The translations under genes were made by a program, and so were the position numbers. The notes beneath the pieces were generated by a model. The model was not told where the DNA came from, searched no databases, and saw only the letters and a list, made by a program, of their open reading frames with translations. From Flavobacterium flabelliforme (GTDB lineage: Bacteria; Bacteroidota; Bacteroidia; Flavobacteriales; Flavobacteriaceae), in contig NZ_JAGFBU010000001.1 of assembly GCF_017948675.1 (NCBI RefSeq), positions 248,001 through 312,000 on the forward strand: a DNA stretch of 64,000 nucleotides, written 5' to 3'. This document shows, piece after piece, positions 16,670 through 28,000 of the stretch (position 1 is its first letter; the number at the start of each line of letters is the position of its first letter).

Positions 16670-17092
16670 CTATGTACTTTGATCAATAATTTTTACCAGA
16701 ACCCATTTATTACTTTTAAATGTAAAGAAATAGTCAATATTTACTCCCGTGTCAACAATTTGTATATTTAATTTAACCTCATCTTCCTTGATTTTATCAA
16801 GGGTAGTGATATATTTCTTCGAGAGCGTTGCAAAATTAAAGTATTTCCAATTTTCTTGTTTAATCTTTTCCTTAAAAAACTTATCCGATTCAAAGTCATA
16901 AATTTCATTATTCAACGGAAATATAATCCTAGAAATTTGAAAAACTGAATCATTATTAAACCTGTCAAAAAAAATATCAAAATTTTCCTTTCTGATATTT
17001 TGATCATTATTCAATATCACATCATTTTTGTGTTTATTTAGACAAGAAATCAAGCTAAATACTAAAACACTAGTTATCAATATATTTTTCAT
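16670..17092 (-). CDS. Lipoprotein, DUF4348-like, candidate immunity for the M23 tip
   Basis: The 140 residues start with a lipoprotein signal peptide (LISC, Cys at about 17). The mature part has FFDRFNNDSVFQISRIIFPL, matching the F-x-x-F...D-x-x-FQ...R-I-x-FPL opening I associate with DUF4348 proteins, and ends in FFTFKSNKWVLVKIID. It begins 13 bases after the stop of the M23 peptidase tip. A periplasmic lipoprotein next to a cell-wall hydrolase toxin is a coherent immunity pair. Family membership is from memory of the pattern, so moderately sure. Confidence 0.65.
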   Translation of the reverse strand: MKNILITSVLVFSLISCLNKHKNDVILNNDQNIRKENFDIFFDRFNNDSVFQISRIIFPLNNEIYDFESDKFFKEKIKQENWKYFNFATLSKKYITTLDKIKEDEVKLNIQIVDTGVNIDYFFTFKSNKWVLVKIIDQST

Positions 17093-17105
17093 TTTAATTA
17101 ATTTG

Positions 17106-17828
17106 CTATTTATCTTCCGTTTTTTGGATTTCTATTTTAGGGATTTTGAAATTGACATCAAATTCAACTTTACTTTTACCTCCAAAATTCCAATCAAATT
17201 TTACTTTATCATCAGTGGTTTTGTTAATCCATTTTTGAGGATCGATTACTTTATTACCATCCTTACCATTTCCTTCAGTTGGATCAATCGATTCGTACTT
17301 TCCACTTTCTGGATTAATTTTTTGTATTTCATAATGTAAATGAACTTGCCTCCCTTTTTCTTTCCCATTTGCACTACCGCCCATTTCACCAATTACATCA
17401 GATTCAGAAACTTCCTGACCATCTTTAATAGTTATTTTACTCAAATGAAAATATCTTGTGCGAAACTTTTTATCTGCAGAAGTAATTATTACCATTCTTC
17501 CTTCTCCCCCTGAAGGATCATTGTCAACTGTAGCTATTCCATCATGAGTAGTTAATATTGAAGAACCATAATCAGTATCACCCCCTCCTACATAATTGAA
17601 ATCTAAACCTCTGTGAAACTTGCTGGCACCCGGGAGCCCAGTATTTCTTGCACCAAATCCTGAATCAATTCTCCAAGACCATTTTTTAAATTTATCATAT
17701 AAAGGAATTGGACGCATTCCATCAGGATCGAGAAATTTGACTGGATTATTAAAAGCAAAAACGTAACTACCATAATTCGGCATTTTCTCCGCCATCGGAT
17801 CCACATTCAACCACAAACTCGTCTTCAT
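17106..17828 (-). CDS. Rhs C-terminal toxin tip, cassette A: M23 (LytM-type) peptidase
   Basis: The 240 residues open in Rhs core (MKTSLWLNVDPMAEK) and cross the core/tip boundary at NPVKFLDPDG. A complete M23 zinc peptidase domain follows: SGFGARN, FHRGLDF (ligands His72 and Asp76), RYFHLSK (His128) and VHLHYE (His163 and His165). M23 enzymes cleave peptide cross-links in peptidoglycan, so the expected target is the periplasm of a rival. The frame is intact in the tip, but the only start is a core methionine and the upstream arm is interrupted, so it is probably silent until moved behind the main gene. The partner lipoprotein follows. Confidence 0.8.
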   Translation of the reverse strand: MKTSLWLNVDPMAEKMPNYGSYVFAFNNPVKFLDPDGMRPIPLYDKFKKWSWRIDSGFGARNTGLPGASKFHRGLDFNYVGGGDTDYGSSILTTHDGIATVDNDPSGGEGRMVIITSADKKFRTRYFHLSKITIKDGQEVSESDVIGEMGGSANGKEKGRQVHLHYEIQKINPESGKYESIDPTEGNGKDGNKVIDPQKWINKTTDDKVKFDWNFGGKSKVEFDVNFKIPKIEIQKTEDK

Positions 17829-18072
17829 ATCTAAATATCTAGCCCCATAATAGCTAATATTCGTTTCTCTGTCTAATTCCTTTCCATTAAAAAGATAAGG
17901 CGAAGAAAACGAGCTAGAATGCTCCTCGAATAAAATGGCTCCAAATCGATTTTATGAGATTCAGCGATTCCAAAAAAACAATAAAAAAGAGAGTTAAAAG
18001 CTATGTACTCGACATGCTGACTTATACTTCCGTTTCAGGTTGTAATATACGAAGTACTTCCCAAATGGTCAG
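17829..18072 (-). repeat. Rhs core arm of cassette A, with 53-bp insertion
   Basis: Homologous to 19875-20075, with the insertion at 17946-17998. This copy has private changes (TTTATGAGA for TTTAGGAGA, TTAAAAGC for TTAAAGGC). Confidence 0.8.
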
Positions 18073-18095
18073 TTTTTTCTCAACAATATAAAACA

Positions 18096-18215
18096 CAAAA
18101 ACCAAGCAATTATGCTTGGCATTTTATTTTGTTTATTTGCTCAACTTTGTATGTACGAGCCAGAGGCATCGCGCTAGCCGTTGTACTTATTTCTGCTCGC
18201 GCCAGCTGGGGGAGG
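18096..18215. repeat. Junction after the main immunity gene
   Basis: A CCAAGC...GCTTGG hairpin (18096-18125) acts as terminator for the minus-strand immunity gene. It is followed by TTTATTTGCTCAACTTTG and the GAGCCAGAGGCATCGCGCTA / GCTCGCGCCAGCTGGGG repeat. Confidence 0.7.
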
Positions 18216-18222
18216 CCGAGCT

Positions 18223-19029
18223 TCAAATCATCTTTTGTCCTTTGAAATAATCAATTAACTTTTTACGTTGATTTGAATATTTTAAAATCTCAAAATCAGA
18301 AATAGCTTCGTTAATATTAAACCAGATAATATTCTTTGTTAACAACATAACGTTTTTAGCGCCAACTATTTCTTGAATCTTTTTTAATGTTTCATCACCT
18401 ATAATATGTTTAGATGATATTATATTACCCCAAAAAATATCTATAATCTTACTTTCACAATTAGCTAAATTAGTTGACCAAAAGTATAAAATACCTTCCT
18501 CTTTCTTACCCAGTTTAATATTACTAATACCTTGCATATAAAGCGCTGGCATTTTTTCATTTGCTAATTCAAGAACATAACCATAAATAGTTTCCCCGTT
18601 CTGACTTTCAATAAATAAAACTGTAGAACTAATAAAATCTAATAGAAGTGATTGAGAAATCCAAGCAGCATTAAAAATAAAATCCAAAGATTTAATATCT
18701 CTCGACTGACTGCATGAAAACGAAGCATCAATATCTCTACTCTTAAAAACATAATTCTTTAAATTTGTTAATAATTCAAAATCAATATAAACATCATCGT
18801 TTAAGTCTTTTTGTAAATCTATAAATTTAGCAAATCTATTTGGCGTAAAATTGCCGCTTTTTGTGTATTGCTTCCAGCTAGACTTAGTTTTATCTGTTAT
18901 AGTGTAATGAAATTCATCAAAAGTTTTATCAAATTTATTTTTCAACAATTCAGTAAAAAACAAGATTATTCCCTCTTGTTTAATATTATTTTTATACTTA
19001 ATAGAAATGCAAATACTCTTCTCTTTCAT
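18223..19029 (-). CDS. Candidate immunity protein of the active Rhs toxin
   Basis: The 268 residues are soluble, without signal peptide or membrane segment, and the start lies 4 bases after the rhs stop codon at 19034. Lysine-rich N-terminus, an acidic middle (FAKFIDLQKDLNDDVYIDFE), and a C-terminal half that might hold a short helical repeat. No confident family; an Imm52-like fold is possible. A cytoplasmic partner fits a nuclease-like toxin tip, unlike the displaced cassettes, whose partners have lipoprotein signals or membrane anchors. Immunity is inferred from position. Confidence 0.6.
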   Translation of the reverse strand: MKEKSICISIKYKNNIKQEGIILFFTELLKNKFDKTFDEFHYTITDKTKSSWKQYTKSGNFTPNRFAKFIDLQKDLNDDVYIDFELLTNLKNYVFKSRDIDASFSCSQSRDIKSLDFIFNAAWISQSLLLDFISSTVLFIESQNGETIYGYVLELANEKMPALYMQGISNIKLGKKEEGILYFWSTNLANCESKIIDIFWGNIISSKHIIGDETLKKIQEIVGAKNVMLLTKNIIWFNINEAISDFEILKYSNQRKKLIDYFKGQKMI

Positions 19030-19033
19030 TTTA

Positions 19034-22000
19034 TTATTTTACAATGTTACCACTTTCGGTTAAAACTTTAGTTGTTACTTTATACCCTGCTTTAGTTAAT
19101 GCCTCTGCCATTGTTTTTGTTTTTTGGATTATTTGTTGAGCTGTTTGAGAAGGACTAATTACTTCAGTAATATTTATCACTCCTTTTTTACTAACGCTCA
19201 TAACATCTGGCCTCCAATTACCCACACCTTCAATTGTTTTCCCTAAAACAGTATTTATAGATCTATTTAATGAAACTGTTTCGCCGTTTTTAGCTAAGTT
19301 TTCCGCAACATTCTTCATTGTACTCCAATGCGATAAAGTACCATGCTGTTTCCCCGAAGTTATTATACTTCCTCCACCTTTAAAAATATACTTACCTAAA
19401 CCATATCCAACAGCTCCAAAAGCTGCTCCTATTGCGAAATCAGATCCTAAATCACCAAAAGTTGTTGATTTACCTTGGATAGATCTATTTAATGTACCTC
19501 CAACTGCGTTAGCACCTCCTGCTACACCAGCTGTTGTTAATAAACTAGCTCCTCCAGTAAATCCTGCCGCACCACCAACAATTGCACCTTGCAAGGCTGA
19601 ACCTCCTACAGCTTTCCAATTAGTAACCTTTCCACTTTTATACAATTGAGTCCCAGCCTCTATTGCTCCACCAATTATACCACCTATTATTGCTCCTGCA
19701 GCTGCTGTAGCACAATTTGGACATTCTCCATCTGGATCAACATAAGTGATTGGATTATTGTATGAAAATGAATAAGCAGCTAAATTTTGTGAATTATAGA
19801 CACCTCCATTAGTTGACTCAGGATTATCATATACTTCTTCACGTAATAAGATAGGATCCACATTCAACCAAAGACTCGTCTTCATGTCCAAATACCTAGC
19901 TCCATAATAGCTAAGATTCGTCTCTCTGTCTAATTCCTTTCCATTAAACAAATAAGGACTAGAAAAACTAGAACTATGCTCTTCAAACAAAATCTCCCCA
20001 AAGGCTATGTATTCGACATGCTGACTTATGCTTCCGTTTCGGGTGGTAATATACGAAGTACTTCCTAAATGATCGGGGTGAAAATAAAAAATATCGTTTT
20101 CAGGCAATCCAATTCCTGTAAATCCTTCTCCAGGCTTTACCGTTGCAGGTTGAACGGGTGGTCCAAATTGCACTGGTGGTCCTGGTACATCGCCGGGTTT
20201 ATTAAAAATAGGATTTCTTGGCCAGCCTTCGGGTGGTGCTTGGTTTTCTACTGCGGGTTTAAGCACTTCACTTGGATACGGATTGCCCGTAAATTCTGGA
20301 GTGGCATAGATCCCTTGTTGTGTGGGTGGTCCTGGTGGTAAACCTAAACTTTTTACATAAGTATCCATTGCTTTTTGCTGTTCTGCCGTCAGATTTGTAT
20401 AATTTACTCCGCCTGCCGTAATACCCAAAGGTTGTGCAAAAGCACCGTTTCCTAATTTGCTCACAATACGTCCTGCGCCTTCAAAATAATGCTTGGTAAA
20501 TTTCCCTTTGCTGATCACAAAATACGGTGAAACATAACCCGTATAATCATCGGTATGCACAATAGTTGCTGCCGTTTGCCCGTTGATGGCCACGTTTTGA
20601 GAATCTCCAGAGCTTTTTATCACTCGTTCGCCTCCAGCATCATAGGTATATTGATGAATTCGTCCGTTGTCATTGATTCCCATGAGTCGGTTTTCTTCAT
20701 CCCAAGTCATTTTTCTAAAGCTCTTTTCTTCGGAATAACTTGTTGGGTTTCCGTTTCCGTCATAAACGTAAACTCTTGGCTCTGCTTTTCCTACTTCTAC
20801 TATTTTATTGGGCGCATTAGGATGCAATTCGTTATCGTAGTTATAATCCAACACATAGCCTTTTTGCTCATTGTTCACCGTATGCACCAAGTTTTTATTA
20901 GTAATGTTGTGCATTTTGTTGTAGCTCATGTTCAGCTCATACTTGGCTTCGGTAAACTCGCCTTTATAAAGGGCTTTGGCAGATTTCAGTCGGTAAAAAT
21001 CATCGTATTGGTATTCATGATTGGAGGTTCCGCCCAATGTATTATTAATAATCGGAGCGGTATTTTTAATGTTCAATACATTCCCTACCAAATCATACCC
21101 ATACGAATTGTTCATCACTTGCCTCGCTCCGCTTTTCACTTGCAGTTGTTGCAATCTGCGCATCGTTGGATCATAGGTATAATTCGTTTCGGTGTAGTTT
21201 CCGTATTTCAAATACTTGCGCTGCTCAAACTCATCATACGCCAATTGCTTGATGTAATCATACGTATGACTTTCTTTTTTACCCTGCATGCTTTGCAAAT
21301 TACCCGCTCGATTATACGTATAATCCACTACTTCGCCATCGGGATAGGTCATTTTCTGAATTCGGTTCCAAGTATCGTATTCGAACTGCGAAATATAGGT
21401 TTGCACATCGGTTGGTGTAATACGCAAGGTTCGAATTTCCTTTTCGACTTCGCCTAGTTTTCCATAGAAAAATTCTTGTCCGCCACTAGCGTCTTGTACA
21501 AACCACAGTCTGCCTCTGCGCGATGCCGTTCCGTTGGCTTTACCATAATTGTATTGTACGTTGTTTTGTGGATTCTTTGGATATTTGATACTTTCCAAAC
21601 GGTTGTAATCATACTCGTATTGTATAGCTCCACCATTAGGGACCGTATTTTTAATATCCTGCGTAACACGTTTGGTTAGGTTTCCTGCCAAATCATATTC
21701 CATTGTCGTAGTTCCTGCATCGGGATGGGTAAACTCGGTTCTTCTGCCCAGCCAGTCGTAGGTGCTTTTGGTAATGTGATCCATCGCATCCGTCACCTGG
21801 ATAGTTTCGCCTAAGGCATTAATATCAAACTTAGTCACCAAATCATTTTGAATGCTCGCCAAATTGCTGCCTTTAACATCCGTTTGCGATTGCACGGTTT
21901 TACCCAAAGCATCAGTTTGTGTCGTAAGCATGGTGGGAACTCCTTCAAAAGTATCTATTTTGAAAGTAGTGGTATTGCTACTTCCGTCTGGCAAAGTGAC

Positions 22001-25000
22001 TTTTACGGCACGACCCACTTCATCGTATTCGGTTTTGGTCGGATTTACACTAGATAATGCCGTACTAAAAGCAGCATCTATTGTAGTAGTTGTAGTTGGA
22101 TAATAACTGGTAGTCGGGCGCCCTAAACCGTCATAAATAACTTTTCCTGAAACAATATGCGCTTCCTGATCTGGACTTCCTGCGGCAGTAAATAAACTGG
22201 CTGTTTTCTTTACTTGCAAGGCTCTGCCCAATCCATCGGTATAGGTATAGGTTTCGATATCTTTATCCAACTCTGGATCGTAATTTCTAGTTTTTGCGTA
22301 CGGAACTTTTGCTGTTGGAAAATAATCATAAGCAATCGTGTACGGTTTTCCACTGGCAATTTCATAAGGACCTCGAATAGTTTTGGGACGACCTACGGCA
22401 TCGATCGTATATTCGGTGCTTTGATCGTTTCGATCAGTCGTTTTTAGTGGAATGCCAAAGCGGTAATCGTATTCCATTTTATTTTGATACCCAAAAGCAT
22501 CTTTTATTTCGGTTAAAAAACTATGATTTTCGCCATCGTACACATAATTCATTGTCATGCGTTGGTCTTTGTAATTGGCTGGACCGGTTATTTTTTGAAG
22601 GTTTCCATACGCATCATAAGCAATATCGGTTATGGCAATTTTATCAGCCGCACTGTAATTTTTTATTTGAGTAACCTCAGCCGTTGTCGTATTAATGGTC
22701 GTGGCTCTCTTGCGACGCAATCCGTCCTTAGTAAATACTTCCAATTGTTTCGGAATTCCACCAAAATAAGGGGTCGCACTTTCGTGATACGTAATTTTTG
22801 CCGTTACTTTATCGGTAGTGGTACCGTTTCCTAAATCTTCGTATTGCGTGATATTTCCGTTGGCATCGTAGGTATTAAAAGTGTTGGTTTCTAAATACTC
22901 ACTTCCGCCTTCGTACATTTTTTGGTTGGTATGAATCAATCCCACAAAAATACGTTTGGCATCACAAACCGCTGAACTAAGATCGTTCAACGAAACACTT
23001 GCTTGTGTGGCTACCTCAATAAAGCTGTATTCGTTTTCTGATTCTTGACGCATTTTATTGTTTTTGTCTAACGTATAACTGCGTTTCAACAAATTTTTCC
23101 TAAAATAATCTTGATTGTAAAATTCCTGCGTAGTGGTTGCAAACACTGAATTATCAGCAGCGTCGATTTGTTGTTGAATTACTTTTGAGAATCCATAAAA
23201 CTCTCTTTCGCGACGGTCGTAATACCCATCTTCATACTTAAATTTTGCAATCGAATGATCGATTCCGTCACCCACATGTCCATCATTGATATCTACGGAT
23301 TGCAAAACCCATTTGGCATTTGGATTTTCATAAGTAGGTTTTACTAATTCGTAATCTATCACATAACTATTTCCGGCGGCGTTAGTCACGGATTTTAATT
23401 TATTAGTTCTTCTGATGTTGGACAGTCGAACTACTAAATGGTCTTCGTCTTTAGAAAGTATGTAATCTAAATTACCATCTCCGTCAATATCCATGAAAGT
23501 AGCTTCTGCACGTGAGGTACTCCAACCTTTAGTACCTCCTAATGATGGTGTAAGACGAAGAAGCCAAATTGGAATGTCATATGAATAACCAGCATTAAAC
23601 CCATAACTCACACTCTTATTCTGATTCATCTGAGAATAAGTTGGATAAATAATTGGTGTATCAAAAGAACCTCCTAAGTTTAGAGATACAATCATTCTGT
23701 CCAGAAAGTATTCAATTTTATCGGGAAGACCATCACTATTTATATCCATAAATGATTTATTCCCGTTAGCTGTTGATCGAGCATAATTTGCACCTGCCGT
23801 AATAGAACCACCAGCAAAACTATAGCCTAAACCCAAACTCCAATCGGTTGAATTTCCCGCATTAAGTCCATTGTTATTCCAGTTTTCGGATTCTAAAAAA
23901 CCATATCCAGTACTAAGTAAAACATTCCCAGAATCAGTGATTTTATCAGGTAATCCGTCTCCATTAATGTCGGCATGAATCATTTTTGCCTTGTCTGTTC
24001 CATAACCTTGAGTTACACTAACCGAAAGCTTATTTGCTGCTTTTGCTGCTTCTTCATCTGCACAAGATCTTGCAGCTATTCTATTAGCAGCTTCTTTTCC
24101 AATAGTAATGCTACCTCCACTTTTGGCATCACCATGACTGTATCCTCCACCAAAACTTGGGCCTTCAGCAGTGGTTTCTGCATGACTAAACTTACTACCT
24201 AAATCTATAACTGCTTCGGAAACACTCCCAATAGGATTGGTTAATTGCACATTACTACCTCTTATATAATCAGGAAAACGATCACCATTAAAATCTCCCA
24301 TAGTCTGTGTTACATATGAATCTCCATCAATTGATTTGCTATAACCAATATTTCCAGGTCCAGCCGTAACTCCTCCAGCTATACTTTTACTTTTGCTTTC
24401 ACTGATCATATCCAAGGCTGCCGTTCTACCATCTGTAAAATCTGTTAATGAGAAATCTGAATATTGCGAAATATCATCTTCTCCCAATCTTGCTGTACCT
24501 ATTTCTGATCCTTTGATATAAATTGACTCTTCTAATCCTTCCCATTTATCTTTAGAAAAGGATGGGTTTAAAGTAACAAAATAATTGTCTGAAACTTCAT
24601 ACCCCTGATTATTATAGCCTTCAGGATTGGTATTATTTACATCTGGCTCCGACGCATAAGCATTTGATTGCTTTAACTGCATTTGATCAATTGTATTGGT
24701 AGCTAAACTTCCATTAATCACAAATCCTCCCCAATTTCTATAATACAAACCTAAAATTCTTTCATCAGGATTTAAAAGACTGTAAATAGCAAAGTCATCT
24801 GTATCAGCGTTCCAAGCTACATCATCTGTAAGATCGTCTATATCTTTATAATCAACAGCTAATAATCTAAAAATTAATGCATTGACTTTTGGATAATTTC
24901 TAAGTATAGTAATTGATTTGGGATTAGAAACAGTAATCTCTAAATGAATTGGAATTCCAACAACTGTTTCTGGATAATTAACACTCATGTCAAAAGCATT

Positions 25001-28000
25001 TAACACTTCAATTAATATTCCTGCTTGAAGTTTATATCTTTTTCTTGCTAAAAGTGAATTATTTTGCTTAGCTGAAACAATTACTTCTCCATTAAAATCA
25101 TTAATATTAAAATATTCATCTGAAGTAGAGAGTACAAGATCTGCAGGTAAGACACTTAGCCTCAGCTTACCTTTTACGGTTGGAGAAACTCCTGGGGTAG
25201 TATAATTACCTTCTCTTTTATTATACAAAAGATGAGAAACTTCCATAGAAACTTCTTCTGCTGCTACGCCTGGAAATGGCGGTATTATTATAGTTGGTTC
25301 AAAAGAAATAGCTTTCCAATTAATATTTGTTTGCGATTCTAAAGCCATACTAATTTGAGTATCTGCCTCAAATGGTGCCAAACTTATAGAAGCCAAATCA
25401 AAGGAAATTACATCATTTGCTAAAAAGTTTTTTTCGAATACTACAACTGGCACATTTGTCTGACCAAGATATGTTTTAGTAACTACTAATCGGATGTGAT
25501 CTGAAGTAATTGGCTTAATTAATTTTCCTTTTAAAGTAACATTTCCAGCTACAGGGATAACTTTTGCAGTGTTGTTACTACTAAAAAAATCAGAACTAGC
25601 TTCATAGTTTTTTAACGATAATAAATTTGCATCTAGCAATGTTGGAGGAACTGAATAGTTAGAAACAACTATGTTATTATTTTGATCCCTATCGTATTTT
25701 TTTACCTCTGAATAAGTAATTATCGGATTCCAGTTTACCTTGTCAAAATTCCCATCTTTTAAAGCACTTACTCTAAAATATAAACGCTCTCCTTTTTCTA
25801 CATTAATTAAATTATTTTCTTTACTTTTTATATTATAATCTTTTGCCGTAATCAACTCATCCCAAAGCAACTGCCCTCCCTTTTGAAAATACAAATGAAC
25901 GCCATCAGCCTTATCATTGCCTAAGTTATTTACATATTCAGCACGCTTTTGAATACCTTCAGCGGTTAATTCTTCTAATAAACTATATTTATGAGATACT
26001 GAAATAATTCCTTTTACTGGTGCTTCCCACATACGAACTACATCATGTAGAGGGTTTTGTTTTTCAATTTCTTCAATAGAAAGTGTACTATTTCCATCAA
26101 TTATTATACTTCCACCACCTGAAACTGGACTTGGCGAACCATTACTACTTATTTCAAAAGTTGGAAGGCCATTAACTAAACGGTTATAATAAACTTGTCC
26201 ATTTTTCACATAATCTACTAACCCGTCCCCATTAAAATCCATAAAATAGATTTTTGTCTTACTTGTAGAACGTTGTTCATCATATCCAACATTAGCGAAT
26301 TTAACATTTAAATCAACTCCCCAATTAAAAGATGTTGTTTTAGAATAACCAATATCGCTAATATTTATTTTTTGCTTTTCTCCAAAAGAGTTTATACCTG
26401 TAGCAGATAAATTTCTTCGGTAGTAAACTCCATTGCTATTCTTAAATACTTTGTCAGGTAATCCATCTCCATCCATATCCTCCATCAAAACTGCAGTATC
26501 TGAAGTTCCCCAACTATTACCTCCATGCCCTCCAACAGTATAAGGTTTTAGACTTCCTGTTTGTCCTACAAAACCAACCCCTAAGCGATAATTAATTCCA
26601 TTATTTGATCCCTCAGAACTACTTACCAATGAATGATGACCAGAAAACAACAAATCATTTGGAACAGGAATGTTGCTGTTATTAAGCTTATCACTTTCCA
26701 CATTCCACTTTTGCTCCTCCCCAAAAGGATTATATTTCCCACTAGCATCTCGCACATCATCAAAATAATCTACTGTATTGGTATAAAACAAATTAGACTC
26801 CGAGTCGTATTCGGAAATTGATTTTAATAGGGTTTTCTTGAATGCTCCTTCCTTATAATTCAATTCGTAACTGCGAACCATTTGGTCTTTGTAACGCACT
26901 TCAATTTTTCGCAGTAATTGGTTGTTCAATTGTTTGAATCCCAAACGTGCAGAAACTTGAACATCTGCTCGGTTGGGCTCACCCAAATCACTGTTTTTAA
27001 TAAAAGAGACACTATAATTTCCTTTTTCGGAACCAAAACCGGTATAGTAGACTTTTTTAAGATAGAGTTCACCGTCTTTTCTTTCGTATTCGTACTGTAC
27101 CGTATTTCCTTTCAAATCCACTTGCATTGCTAATGCCCAATGTCCAATATTTCCAGAAGCATCTTGTAAAATACTGTTATCAGCTAAGCCAGAAGTAGTT
27201 CCACCATAATAACTAGCGACTCCACTTTTATCTCTGACAATCCAATAGTAGTCTTTAGGCGAAGATCCTTTGCGGATAATTTTTTGAAAAGCACCTTCTC
27301 GACGCGGATAAAATTGTTTGTCTGCTGTTCTGGTTACCCATGCAGCACGATGCGTATTCGGGATCAGCGCCTCGCCAGCAATCGAGTACGATTCCGTTTC
27401 CTGATTCGCATCATATCGTGGTGCACCCCAACGGGTTTCTATATTAACGGATGGAACCGAAACATCCCAACCCATTCCTGCCCAGCTGTGTCCACCATCA
27501 CTATCGTATTGCAAATTAAAAGAAGGTTGCATTCCGCCTCTTCCGTTCGGTATTGCGATTCCAAAACCTGTACTTGCAGTTCCTCTTCCGTTGGCCGAAG
27601 GTGGCGCAATAGACTGAATTCCAACTAATGGACTTGCTGCTTTTAAATCCTTGATACTCGTTGGCGTATAACCAGAAGTTTCTGGAGATTCGGGCATTTT
27701 TATAATTCCAGCAATAAAATCCGTGAAATGTGTCGTTTTTGCACTGATCATTCCGCCTTTTATATCCAAAGAATCTTTTCGAACTTCCTGCCAAAGTCTT
27801 TTGTTTTCATCAAAATAAAACACGTTGATGTCTTTTTCCGTATATCCTTCTGGAATGGCTTTTTTATCAAATGGCAAAGACAAATGAACTGCTTTTTCAA
27901 AAACAGTTCCGTGTGGCAACAATCGAAAACCAGCATTCGTTTTAGTCACATTGACCATAGCCGTATTTAGAGGGGCTATGTCTATTTTTCGCAAACCACT

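Noticed and set aside
6290..18215. Regularly recurring hairpins and short repeats as a possible CRISPR array
   Set aside because: Spacing is irregular (hundreds to thousands of bases), repeats are not of equal length and no cas-like gene is present.
20555..21457. 300-residue plus-strand frame and its twin at 15791-16339
   Set aside because: Both lie antisense to the near-identical rhs core copies and read as repetitive hydrophobic strings; they exist because the rhs codon pattern leaves the opposite strand open.
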